Part shown: positions 41,289 through 48,613 of the stretch, piece by piece
Numbering within the stretch: position 1 is the first letter of the stretch
How the letters are laid out: each line of letters opens with the position of its first letter
Source of the DNA: Sulfotelmatobacter sp963788225
GTDB taxonomy: Bacteria > Acidobacteriota > Terriglobia > Terriglobales > Acidobacteriaceae
DNA length: 64,000 bases
Direction of reading: 5' to 3'
Assembly (NCBI GenBank): GCA_963788225.1
Contig: CAWBGI010000001.1
Coordinates: 930,001-994,000, forward strand
Position numbers and translations under genes: made by a program
Notes under the pieces: model-generated
Database searches by the model: none
What the model saw: the letters and a program-made list of their open reading frames with translations, nothing else
What the model was told of the DNA's origin: nothing

Positions 41289-42574
41289 TGCGAAGCCTCG
41301 GCTGGCATAATCTCCTTTTCCTTCACAATTTTGCTGCCAGGTTCGTAGACGCAGAACGGCTCTTCATCCAGATAGTTGCCGGTGGCGGCGTAGGCACGCG
41401 CCCGGCAACCCATGCAAACGTTGCGGAACTCGCAGCAACCGCACTTCCCTTTCAGATTGTTCACGTCGCGCAGCTCGTTGAACACAACCGAGTTCTCCCA
41501 AATCTCGGCGAACGGCTGGTTCTTCAGATCTCCTGCCAGCGCTGGCAGATATCCGCAGGGATAGACTTCGCCCTGATTCGAGATGAAGCAGACTGCGGTT
41601 CCCGCCAGGCATCCCTTGGTCATGGCGTTCATGTCGGAAGGATGAGTTCCCGGATGTCCCAGGGCCTTGCCGATACCCTTGGGCTTCAACTCGATGCCAG
41701 TTGAACCGGGCATCGTCATGTCAGTCGGGCCAATCGCGGGTGCGGTCTCAGTCACCGGCTGCGCAGCCAGTGCGGCCGCGACCGCAGAGCGCCGCTCTGC
41801 CACGCGCCGTTGACGAACCACGCGGAAGTAATGCGGCGCACAAGTTGCCTTCAACTCGATGCCACCTTCGAGCGATTGATCATAGAACCAGTTCAGCATG
41901 CGCTCATACTCTTCGGGAGGAACCATTTGCTCGGCCGCAATATCCACACCACAGCCTACCGGCACCAATAGGAATGTGTGCAGCGCGTCGGCGCCGATCG
42001 ACCTCGCCAGTTCGAGCACATGCGGAAGTTGATGAGCATTGTGACGGGCGATGGTGGTGTTGATCTGCACCGACATGCCGAGAGCTTTGAGATTGCGAAA
42101 ACCAGTAATAGCTGCATCGAATGCGCCCGGAATGCCGCGGAAAGTATCGTGCGTCAGCGCGTCGGCGCCATCCAGGCTGATGGCGACGCGCTTCACGCCA
42201 CTATCCACAATCTTCTTTGCAACTTGCTTGGTCACGAGCGTGCCATTCGTCGCCAGCGCCACGCGCAGACCTTTACTGGTGCCATAACGGGCCAACTCGA
42301 AGATATCGGAACGGAACAGCGGTTCCCCGCCGCTGAGCACAAGAATAGGAGCTGACACCGCGGCAATCTGATCGATGATCGCCTTTGCGGGTTCGGTCGA
42401 GAGATCGTCGGGAGAACTTAACTCCGTGGCGCTCGCCCGGCAATGGATGCATCGCAGATTGCAGCCTTTGGTCAGCTCCCAGAAAATCAGCCTTGGCTTG
42501 TTTTGGTGCCCCTGATTTACGTGACTAGGATTGATATGAATTGAATGATGCCCGCTGCTGTTTGAAGAAGTCAT
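41285..42574 (-). CDS. Radical SAM haem synthase, AhbD-like
   Basis: A 429-residue radical SAM enzyme with the cluster motif CNLRCIHC (C38, C42, C45), the GGEP motif, and a C-terminal auxiliary-cluster region with paired cysteines (CGCCEFRNVCMGCRARAYA). The sequence pattern, including ELKATCAPHYFRVVRQ, SDMNAMTKGCLAG, CFISNQGEVYPCGYLP and KGKCGCCEFRNVC, matches what I know of AhbD, which decarboxylates Fe-coproporphyrin III to haem b in the sirohaem-dependent route. The related AhbC or NirJ enzymes are alternatives. The position near hemA and next to an FNR/CRP regulator, behind a four-half-site array, supports a role in anaerobic haem synthesis. GGGAGG lies ten bases before the ATG. Confidence 0.82.
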   Translation of the reverse strand: MTSSNSSGHHSIHINPSHVNQGHQNKPRLIFWELTKGCNLRCIHCRASATELSSPDDLSTEPAKAIIDQIAAVSAPILVLSGGEPLFRSDIFELARYGTSKGLRVALATNGTLVTKQVAKKIVDSGVKRVAISLDGADALTHDTFRGIPGAFDAAITGFRNLKALGMSVQINTTIARHNAHQLPHVLELARSIGADALHTFLLVPVGCGVDIAAEQMVPPEEYERMLNWFYDQSLEGGIELKATCAPHYFRVVRQRRVAERRSAVAAALAAQPVTETAPAIGPTDMTMPGSTGIELKPKGIGKALGHPGTHPSDMNAMTKGCLAGTAVCFISNQGEVYPCGYLPALAGDLKNQPFAEIWENSVVFNELRDVNNLKGKCGCCEFRNVCMGCRARAYAATGNYLDEEPFCVYEPGSKIVKEKEIMPAEASH

Positions 42575-42654
42575 TTGCGCTTAGCCTCCCACTTGAACCG
42601 GTGCGCTTAGGCCCCACCCACGACGCAACGATAAAGCAGGGCTCATCTTCGGGC

Positions 42655-42692
42655 GGTGACACTCATCACCGGAAATTGTGATCTCTGTCACG
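42655..42692. promoter_or_regulatory. CRP/FNR-type array of four half-sites
   Basis: GGTGA-N6-TCACC-N6-TGTGA-N6-TCACG: four alternating half-sites at exact 11-bp steps, 81 bp upstream of the AhbD-like start codon. The third and fourth form the best consensus pair (TGTGA-N6-TCACG). Confidence 0.75.
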
Positions 42693-42798
42693 AGAAGCAA
42701 GTCTTTTTGAATGTTGGGTCTTGGGGTGGAATCGGGAGGTTTTCGGGCGCCATGGGCACGAACTTCCATCTGCGATCGATCGAGCCCGCACGGGAGCG

Positions 42799-43521
42799 CT
42801 AGTTGTGATTTGCGATGTCGCGCAGGGCTCCTGAGTTGCGGATCACCAGCGTCGAGCCTTTCGACTGCACGATCTGGCGCTTCTTCAGCTCCGCGAACAA
42901 CCGGGTAACCGTTTCCCGCGAAGTTCCGATCATCTGCGCGATTTCCTCGTGGGTGAGCCGAAGTTTCAACCGCAGTTCCGGTCTGCCGGACCCTCCATTT
43001 TTAGAACTCCATTCCAGAAGCAGTGCCGCCAATTTCTCCGCGGCGGAGTGCGACAGACCCAGCGAGCGCACTTCCTTGCAGGCGTTGTGATATTTTTCGC
43101 CTAACTGCTCGGCCACTTTGAAGCAGGCCTCGACATCCTCCTTCAAGAAATGGAGGAAGTCGTCGCGTTTGACGAAGTTAACCTGGCAAGGGTCGATCGT
43201 TTCAGCAGTCACCTCATAGGGCTTGCCAGAGATAGTCGCGCTCAACCCCAGCACTTCGCCGGCTTCGGCGAGCTTCACGATCATCGTCCTGCCGTTCGGG
43301 GAGTTAATCGAGAGCTTCACACTGCCTTTGCAGATGACAAAGATGCCGCGGGGCAGTTGACCTTCCACAAACAGCACTGCGCCTTGAGGATAGGCCGTCG
43401 CATACTTAATATTTTCAAAGGTTTGCAGCGCAGCCGGCGGCAGATCGCAGAAGATACGCTCGGCCCGCAGCTTGCAGGTTAGGCAGCTTTCGACAATTTC
43501 CATTCCATATGGCGAGAGCAT
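42799..43521 (-). CDS. CRP/FNR-family regulator with FNR-like cysteines
   Basis: A 240-residue transcription factor with an N-terminal cyclic-nucleotide-fold domain, a long dimer helix and a C-terminal winged helix. Cysteines at 13, 16 and 25 plus C112 (DPCQVNFV) match the number and placement of the 4Fe-4S ligands of E. coli FNR, suggesting oxygen sensing. The recognition helix reads SRETVTR (201-207), the CRP form (SRETVGR in E. coli) that reads TGTGA rather than the FNR half-site TTGAT. The start is ATG 43521 with AGGAGG eight bases upstream; the frame continues 156 bp further without support. Two half-site arrays lie in its own upstream region, shared with nifJ, so it is probably autoregulated. 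Confidence 0.88.
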   Translation of the reverse strand: MLSPYGMEIVESCLTCKLRAERIFCDLPPAALQTFENIKYATAYPQGAVLFVEGQLPRGIFVICKGSVKLSINSPNGRTMIVKLAEAGEVLGLSATISGKPYEVTAETIDPCQVNFVKRDDFLHFLKEDVEACFKVAEQLGEKYHNACKEVRSLGLSHSAAEKLAALLLEWSSKNGGSGRPELRLKLRLTHEEIAQMIGTSRETVTRLFAELKKRQIVQSKGSTLVIRNSGALRDIANHN

Positions 43522-43574
43522 ATGCCCGCCTCCTAAGTCTGTGCTCAGTGTCCGTCTGAATGGAAGCCTTTGGC

Positions 43575-43612
43575 TGTGCTGTGCGGCACATGCTAATGTG
43601 ACGGTCCTCACA
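43575..43612. promoter_or_regulatory. CRP/FNR-type array of four half-sites (regulator-proximal)
   Basis: TGTGC-N6-GCACA-N6-TGTGA-N6-TCACA at exact 11-bp steps. It is 54 bp upstream of the regulator start (minus strand) and 150 bp upstream of nifJ. Confidence 0.8.
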
Positions 43613-43622
43613 ATTCCGCGAT

Positions 43623-43649
43623 TGTGACGAGGATCACAATCCTCTGTGA
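43623..43649. promoter_or_regulatory. CRP/FNR-type triple half-site array (nifJ-proximal)
   Basis: TGTGA-N6-TCACA-N6-TGTGA. The first pair lies in the 20-bp palindrome ATTGTGACGAGGATCACAAT (43621-43640). It lies 10 bp from the neighbouring array and 113 bp upstream of the nifJ ATG. Confidence 0.85.
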
Positions 43650-43761
43650 CTTGCCTTGCTGCGCCGATCTCCGGCATCGTCCATTCTTAGTCAGTCGTTC
43701 TTTAGGCAATCGGTGGGAACCAGAACATCACAGACATTTCATTGCACGTCGAGGCAGGATC

Positions 43762-46700
43762 ATGAAGCGTAAGTTCAAGACCATGGATGCAAACGAGGCG
43801 GTCGCCTACGTCGCCTACCGCGTCAACGAGGTTATTGCCATCTATCCCATCACTCCTTCTTCGAATATGGGCGAATGGGCGGACGAGTGGGCGTCGCAGG
43901 GGATTCAGAATATCTGGGGAACGGTGCCCCACGTAATGGAGATGCAGAGCGAAGGCGGCGCTGCAGGAGCCGTCCACGGCGCGCTGCAGACCGGATCGCT
44001 CGCCACAACGTTCACCGCGTCCCAGGGCTTGCTGCTGATGATCCCGAACATGAATAAGATTGCCGGCGAGCTTACGCCCACGGCATTCCATGTTTCGGCG
44101 CGCACGCTGGCGACACACGCGCTTTCCATTTTTGGCGACCACTCCGACGTTATGTCCATTCGCAGCACCGGCTTCGCGATGCTCTCTTCCAACTCCGTGC
44201 AAGAGGCCATGGACATGGCACTCATCGCACACGCTGCGTCGCTTGAGTCGCGCATTCCCTTTCTGCATTTCTTCGACGGATTCCGTACGTCGCACGAAGT
44301 AAACAAGATTCAAATGCTCGCGGAAGACGATATGCGCGCTCTCATTAATATGGATCGCGTCTTCGAGCACCGCCAGCGCGCGCTCTCTCCTGATCATCCT
44401 GTTCTGCGCGGTACGGCACAAAATCCGGATGTGTTCTTCCAGATGCGCGAGCGGGCGAATTCTTTCTACGATGCTTGCCCGCAGACCCTGCAGTCCGTGA
44501 TGAACCAGTTCGCGGAGCAAGTCGGCCGCTCCTATCACTTGATGGATTACGTGGGCGCTCCCGATGCCGAACGAGTAATTGTGATGATGGGTTCGGGCGC
44601 TGAGGTCGCTCACGAAGCCATCGACCAACTCAACGCCCACGGCGAAAAGCTGGGGCTGCTGAAAGTCCGCTTGTATCGCCCTTTCCCAGTGCGGGCATTT
44701 CTTGAGGCCTTGCCAGCGAGTGTTCGGAAAATCGCCGTTCTCGATCGCACCAAGGAGTCGGGAGCGATTGGCGAGCCGCTGTATCTCGATGTCGTGAACG
44801 CACTGCACGAAGGAGCAAAATCTGGCTACAGCCCCCGCAACACTGTGGCGGAGGTCGTGGGTGGACGTTACGGTCTCTCCTCCAAGGAATTTACTCCAGC
44901 GATGGTCAAGGCCGTCTACGACAACTTGAAAACGGATAAACCCGATCACCGAGTAAAAGATCACTTCACCGTCGGCATTCAGGACGACGTGAGCCACACC
45001 AGTTTGACCTACGACACCAGTTTCTCAACCGAGCCTGAAGGTGTCGTTCGCGCGATGTTTTACGGGTTGGGCGCAGACGGCACGGTGGGCGCCAACAAGA
45101 ATTCGATCAAGATCATCGGTGAGAACACCGACAACTACGCGCAGGGGTACTTCGTTTACGATTCGAAAAAGTCGGGCGCGGTGACTATTTCGCACCTGCG
45201 TTTCGGACCACAGCCGATTCGATCAAGCTATCTGGTTTCGAGCGCCAACTTTGTTGCCTGCCACCAATGGATATTCCTCGAGCGCTACGACATGCTGAGC
45301 GCACTGGTTCGCGGCGGCACCTTCCTGCTCAATAGCCCGTTCGGCGCGGATGAAGTTTGGGACCATCTTCCACGCGCCGTGCAAGAACAAATCATTGCCA
45401 AGCGCGCGAAGTTTTACGTGATCGACGCCTATCAAGTGGCTCGCGACACCGGTATGGGCAGCCGCATGAACACGATTTTGCAGGTGTGCTTCTTCGCCAT
45501 CTCCAAAGTGTTGCCGGCCGATCAGGCAATCGAGGCGATTCGCAAATCGATTCGCGACACCTACGGCAAGAAAGGCGAAGAGATCGTCGCGCAGAACATG
45601 AAGGCCGTGGACGAGACGCTGGCTCACTTGTTCGAAGTAAAAGTGCCAACTGAAATCACCAGCACGATTGAGATGCCTCCGCCGTTCTCGCCTTCCGCGC
45701 CGGAATTCGAGCGCGACGTTCTGGGCGTGATGTATGCGGGACGCGGCGACGAGTTGCCGGTGAGCGCATTTCCCGTTGACGGCACATTCCCCACCGGAAC
45801 TGCGAAGTGGGAGAAGCGCAACCTGGCGCTCGAAATCCCCGCATGGGACGACAAGATTTGCATCCAGTGCGGAAAGTGCGCTATGGTTTGCCCGCACTCC
45901 GTCATTCGCATCAAGGTCTACGACTCTAACGAGTTGGCGGGCGCTCCGGCAACGTTCAAATCAACCGCGACTCGTGACAAAGAGTGGCAAGGTCTCAACT
46001 ACACGATTCAAGTAGCTCCGGAAGATTGCACGGGCTGCGGTATCTGTGTCGAAGTTTGTCCGGTGAAGAATAAAGCCGAAACCCGGCTTAAAGCCATCAA
46101 CATGGTGCCGCAACCGCCGCTGCGCGTGCCCGAGCGCGAAAACTGGGATTTCTTCTTGAAGATTCCCGACCTCGACCGCCGCAATATCAAAGTCACTAAC
46201 ATCCGCCAGCAGCAGATTCAGGAGCCGCTGTTCGAGTTCTCCGGCGCCTGCGCGGGTTGCGGCGAGACTCCGTATCTCAAGCTGATGTCGCAATTATTCG
46301 GAGACCGCGCCATCATTGCCAACGCCACGGGATGCTCGTCGATTTACGGCGGCAACCTTCCCACTACGCCTTGGACGAAAAACGCCGCCGGCCGCGGACC
46401 CGCCTGGTCGAACTCTCTTTTCGAAGATAACGCCGAGTTCGGGCTGGGCTTCCGCCTCTCCATCGACAAGCAGGCCGAGTTCGCGCACGAGTTGGTAAAG
46501 CGTTTAGCCGGGACGATCGGCGAAGAACTGGCGACCGCGCTCCTCACTTCTCCGCAGAAAGACGAAGCGGATATTTACGAACAGCGCCAGCGCGTCGATC
46601 TGCTGAAAGAAAAACTGCACGGCGCAGATTCCACCGACGCCAAACAACTTCTCTCCGTCGCTGACCTGCTGGTCAGGAAAAGTATTTGGCTGGTGGGCGG

Positions 46701-47382
46701 AGACGGTTGGGCCTATGACATCGGCTACGGCGGACTCGATCACGTGTTGGCCAGCGGCCGCAACGTCAACGTGCTCGTGCTCGATACCGAGGTCTACTCC
46801 AACACCGGAGGCCAGGCTTCGAAAGCCACGCCGCGCGCCGCTGTAGCAAAGTTTGCCGCTGGCGGCAAACCCGGCGGCAAGAAAGATCTGGGGCTCATCG
46901 CCATGAGCTACGGCAATGTTTACGTCGCCAGCGTCGCGATGGGCGCCAAAGACGAGCACACGCTGAAGGCCTTTCTGGAAGCCGAAGCCTACAACGGCCC
47001 CAGCATCATCATCGCGTACTCGCATTGCATCGCTCACGGCATCAACATGACGACGGCCATGTCGGATCAGAAAATGGCCGTCGATTCCGGCCAGTGGCTG
47101 CTCTATCGCTACAACCCGGAGCGGACTGCTCATGGCGAGAATCCTTTGACTCTCGACTCACGCACACCCACGCGCCGAGTCTCAGATTATCTGCAGATGG
47201 AAACGCGCTTCAAGATGCTCACCAAGAGCCGGCCGGAAGATGCCAAGCACCTCTGGCAAGAAGCGCAGCACGATGCTATGACACGGTTTCATCTATACGA
47301 ATATCTGGCGCAGCGAAAATTCAACGGCGAGGCGGTCAAGGCGGAGCAACCCGAAAAAGAAAAAACGACGGAGAAATCATGA
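43762..47382 (+). CDS. nifJ: Pyruvate:ferredoxin/flavodoxin oxidoreductase
   Basis: A 1206-residue single-chain pyruvate:ferredoxin oxidoreductase, which oxidises pyruvate with CoA to acetyl-CoA, CO2 and reduced ferredoxin or flavodoxin. In order: the N-terminal pyrimidine-binding domain (AYRVNEVIAIYPITPSS), the CoA and gamma-type domains, two 4Fe-4S clusters (CIQCGKCAMVCP and CTGCGICVEVCP), a further cluster cysteine in CAGCGETPY, and the thiamine-diphosphate domain (GDGWAYDIGYGG). ATG 43762 is chosen over an in-frame ATG 138 bp upstream because it gives the canonical N-terminus and leaves the regulatory arrays untranslated. The stop overlaps the next gene (ATGA). Oxygen-sensitive and fermentative/anaerobic in role, it is under an FNR/CRP-type array. 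Confidence 0.97.
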   Translation: MKRKFKTMDANEAVAYVAYRVNEVIAIYPITPSSNMGEWADEWASQGIQNIWGTVPHVMEMQSEGGAAGAVHGALQTGSLATTFTASQGLLLMIPNMNKIAGELTPTAFHVSARTLATHALSIFGDHSDVMSIRSTGFAMLSSNSVQEAMDMALIAHAASLESRIPFLHFFDGFRTSHEVNKIQMLAEDDMRALINMDRVFEHRQRALSPDHPVLRGTAQNPDVFFQMRERANSFYDACPQTLQSVMNQFAEQVGRSYHLMDYVGAPDAERVIVMMGSGAEVAHEAIDQLNAHGEKLGLLKVRLYRPFPVRAFLEALPASVRKIAVLDRTKESGAIGEPLYLDVVNALHEGAKSGYSPRNTVAEVVGGRYGLSSKEFTPAMVKAVYDNLKTDKPDHRVKDHFTVGIQDDVSHTSLTYDTSFSTEPEGVVRAMFYGLGADGTVGANKNSIKIIGENTDNYAQGYFVYDSKKSGAVTISHLRFGPQPIRSSYLVSSANFVACHQWIFLERYDMLSALVRGGTFLLNSPFGADEVWDHLPRAVQEQIIAKRAKFYVIDAYQVARDTGMGSRMNTILQVCFFAISKVLPADQAIEAIRKSIRDTYGKKGEEIVAQNMKAVDETLAHLFEVKVPTEITSTIEMPPPFSPSAPEFERDVLGVMYAGRGDELPVSAFPVDGTFPTGTAKWEKRNLALEIPAWDDKICIQCGKCAMVCPHSVIRIKVYDSNELAGAPATFKSTATRDKEWQGLNYTIQVAPEDCTGCGICVEVCPVKNKAETRLKAINMVPQPPLRVPERENWDFFLKIPDLDRRNIKVTNIRQQQIQEPLFEFSGACAGCGETPYLKLMSQLFGDRAIIANATGCSSIYGGNLPTTPWTKNAAGRGPAWSNSLFEDNAEFGLGFRLSIDKQAEFAHELVKRLAGTIGEELATALLTSPQKDEADIYEQRQRVDLLKEKLHGADSTDAKQLLSVADLLVRKSIWLVGGDGWAYDIGYGGLDHVLASGRNVNVLVLDTEVYSNTGGQASKATPRAAVAKFAAGGKPGGKKDLGLIAMSYGNVYVASVAMGAKDEHTLKAFLEAEAYNGPSIIIAYSHCIAHGINMTTAMSDQKMAVDSGQWLLYRYNPERTAHGENPLTLDSRTPTRRVSDYLQMETRFKMLTKSRPEDAKHLWQEAQHDAMTRFHLYEYLAQRKFNGEAVKAEQPEKEKTTEKS

Positions 47383-48419
47383 TCGACTTGAGAACCACTT
47401 ACCTGGGTTTGCAACTTCGTACGCCGTTGGTAGCGTCAGCTTCGCCGTTGTCGCAAGAGATCGATGGGATTCGGCGGCTTGAGGATGCGGGCGCGTCCGC
47501 CGTGGTCTTGTACTCCCTGTTCGAAGAGCAATTGCGGCAGGAGAGCTTCGAGCTGGAACACCGTCTCACGGAGGCAACGGACAGTTTTGCTGAAGCCACA
47601 AGCTTCTTCCCTCAGCCCGATGAATTTCGCTTGGGACCCGAGGGATATCTGAATCACATCCGCCGGGCCAAGAAGGCGGTGTCGGTGCCCATCATAGCCA
47701 GCCTCAATGGCACCACGGTCGGCGGCTGGACGCAGTACGCCAAGCTCATTCAGGAAGCCGGGGCCGATGCCCTGGAATGCAACATCTACACCATTGCTAC
47801 CGATCCCGAACTCAGCTCCGACGCGGTCGAGCGGCAGTACCTCGACATTCTGCGGGCCGTGAAGTCGGTGCTGACCATTCCGGTCGCAGTAAAGCTGAGC
47901 CCCTTTTTCAGCAACATGGCTAATATGGCGAGGCGGCTCGACGAAGCCGGCGCGAATGGGCTGGTGTTGTTCAATCGCTTCTATCAGCCAGACCTGAACC
48001 TGGACGAACTGGAAATCCAGCCGAACGTGTTGCTCAGCACTCCACAGGCGCTGCGGCTTCCGCTGACCTGGATCGGTATTCTTTACGGCCGCATCCGCGC
48101 CAGCCTGGCTGCAACCAGCGGCGTACATGGCCCCGAGGACGTCATCAAGCTGTTGATGGTCGGCGCCGATGTCACCATGCTCTGCTCCGCGCTGCTGCGC
48201 AACGGCATCGGCTATCTCGAACAGATCGAAGGGGGTGTGCTGGAGTGGATGGAAAAACACGAATACGAATCGGTGCAGCAGATGAAAGGCAGCATGAGCC
48301 AACTCCGCTGTGCCAATCCCTCAGCCTTCGAGCGAGCGCAGTACATGAAAGCGGTCAAGAGCGTGCAGCATGTCGTCCTCACCAGCCGCGAAGCTCGGAG
48401 ATTTCTGGGCGTGGATTAG
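47379..48419 (+). CDS. Dihydroorotate-dehydrogenase-like flavoprotein
   Basis: A 346-residue TIM-barrel flavoprotein of the PyrD/PreA family. Family features include SFFPQPDEFRLGPEGYL, VPIIASLNGTTVGGW, VAVKLSPFF and the C-terminal phosphate-binding GVHGPEDVIKLLMVGADVTM. The catalytic cysteine and lysine arrangement of true dihydroorotate dehydrogenases is not clear, so pyrimidine synthesis is doubtful. Genes of this subgroup commonly follow nifJ in several phyla, which suggests a redox partner role with ferredoxin, though no function is established. The ATG overlaps the nifJ stop by 4 bp, indicating strict coupling. The true substrate is unknown. Confidence 0.85.
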   Translation: MIDLRTTYLGLQLRTPLVASASPLSQEIDGIRRLEDAGASAVVLYSLFEEQLRQESFELEHRLTEATDSFAEATSFFPQPDEFRLGPEGYLNHIRRAKKAVSVPIIASLNGTTVGGWTQYAKLIQEAGADALECNIYTIATDPELSSDAVERQYLDILRAVKSVLTIPVAVKLSPFFSNMANMARRLDEAGANGLVLFNRFYQPDLNLDELEIQPNVLLSTPQALRLPLTWIGILYGRIRASLAATSGVHGPEDVIKLLMVGADVTMLCSALLRNGIGYLEQIEGGVLEWMEKHEYESVQQMKGSMSQLRCANPSAFERAQYMKAVKSVQHVVLTSREARRFLGVD

Positions 48420-48466
48420 AAGCTTCTTTTTTTCGCGATCGACCGATCGGGTCAGCTCACTGCGCC

Positions 48467-48493
48467 TCACACCGACAGGTGAGCAGCATCACT
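48467..48493. promoter_or_regulatory. CRP/FNR-type triple half-site array (weaker)
   Basis: TCACA-N6-GGTGA-N6-TCACT at 11-bp steps, 121 bp upstream of the malic enzyme ATG. Two of the three half-sites deviate by one base. Confidence 0.6.
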
Positions 48494-48613
48494 GCGGACT
48501 TTCGCTGAAGGAGTCATAGTTCGACCGGGTGTCTGGGGACAGGGCGGCGCAGTGTGGGCTCTGGGTCTCGATACCGCAAGATTAAGCATTAAGAAAGCAG
48601 CGAGGAGGATATT

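Noticed and set aside
43624..43761. 46-codon N-terminal extension of NifJ
   Set aside because: It would run through the regulatory arrays and precede the canonical NifJ N-terminus; ATG 43762 is the natural start.
48420..48440. AGAAGCTTCT followed by a T run after the DHOD-like gene as a terminator
   Set aside because: The palindrome has no loop and only five base pairs per arm, so it cannot form a stable hairpin on its own.
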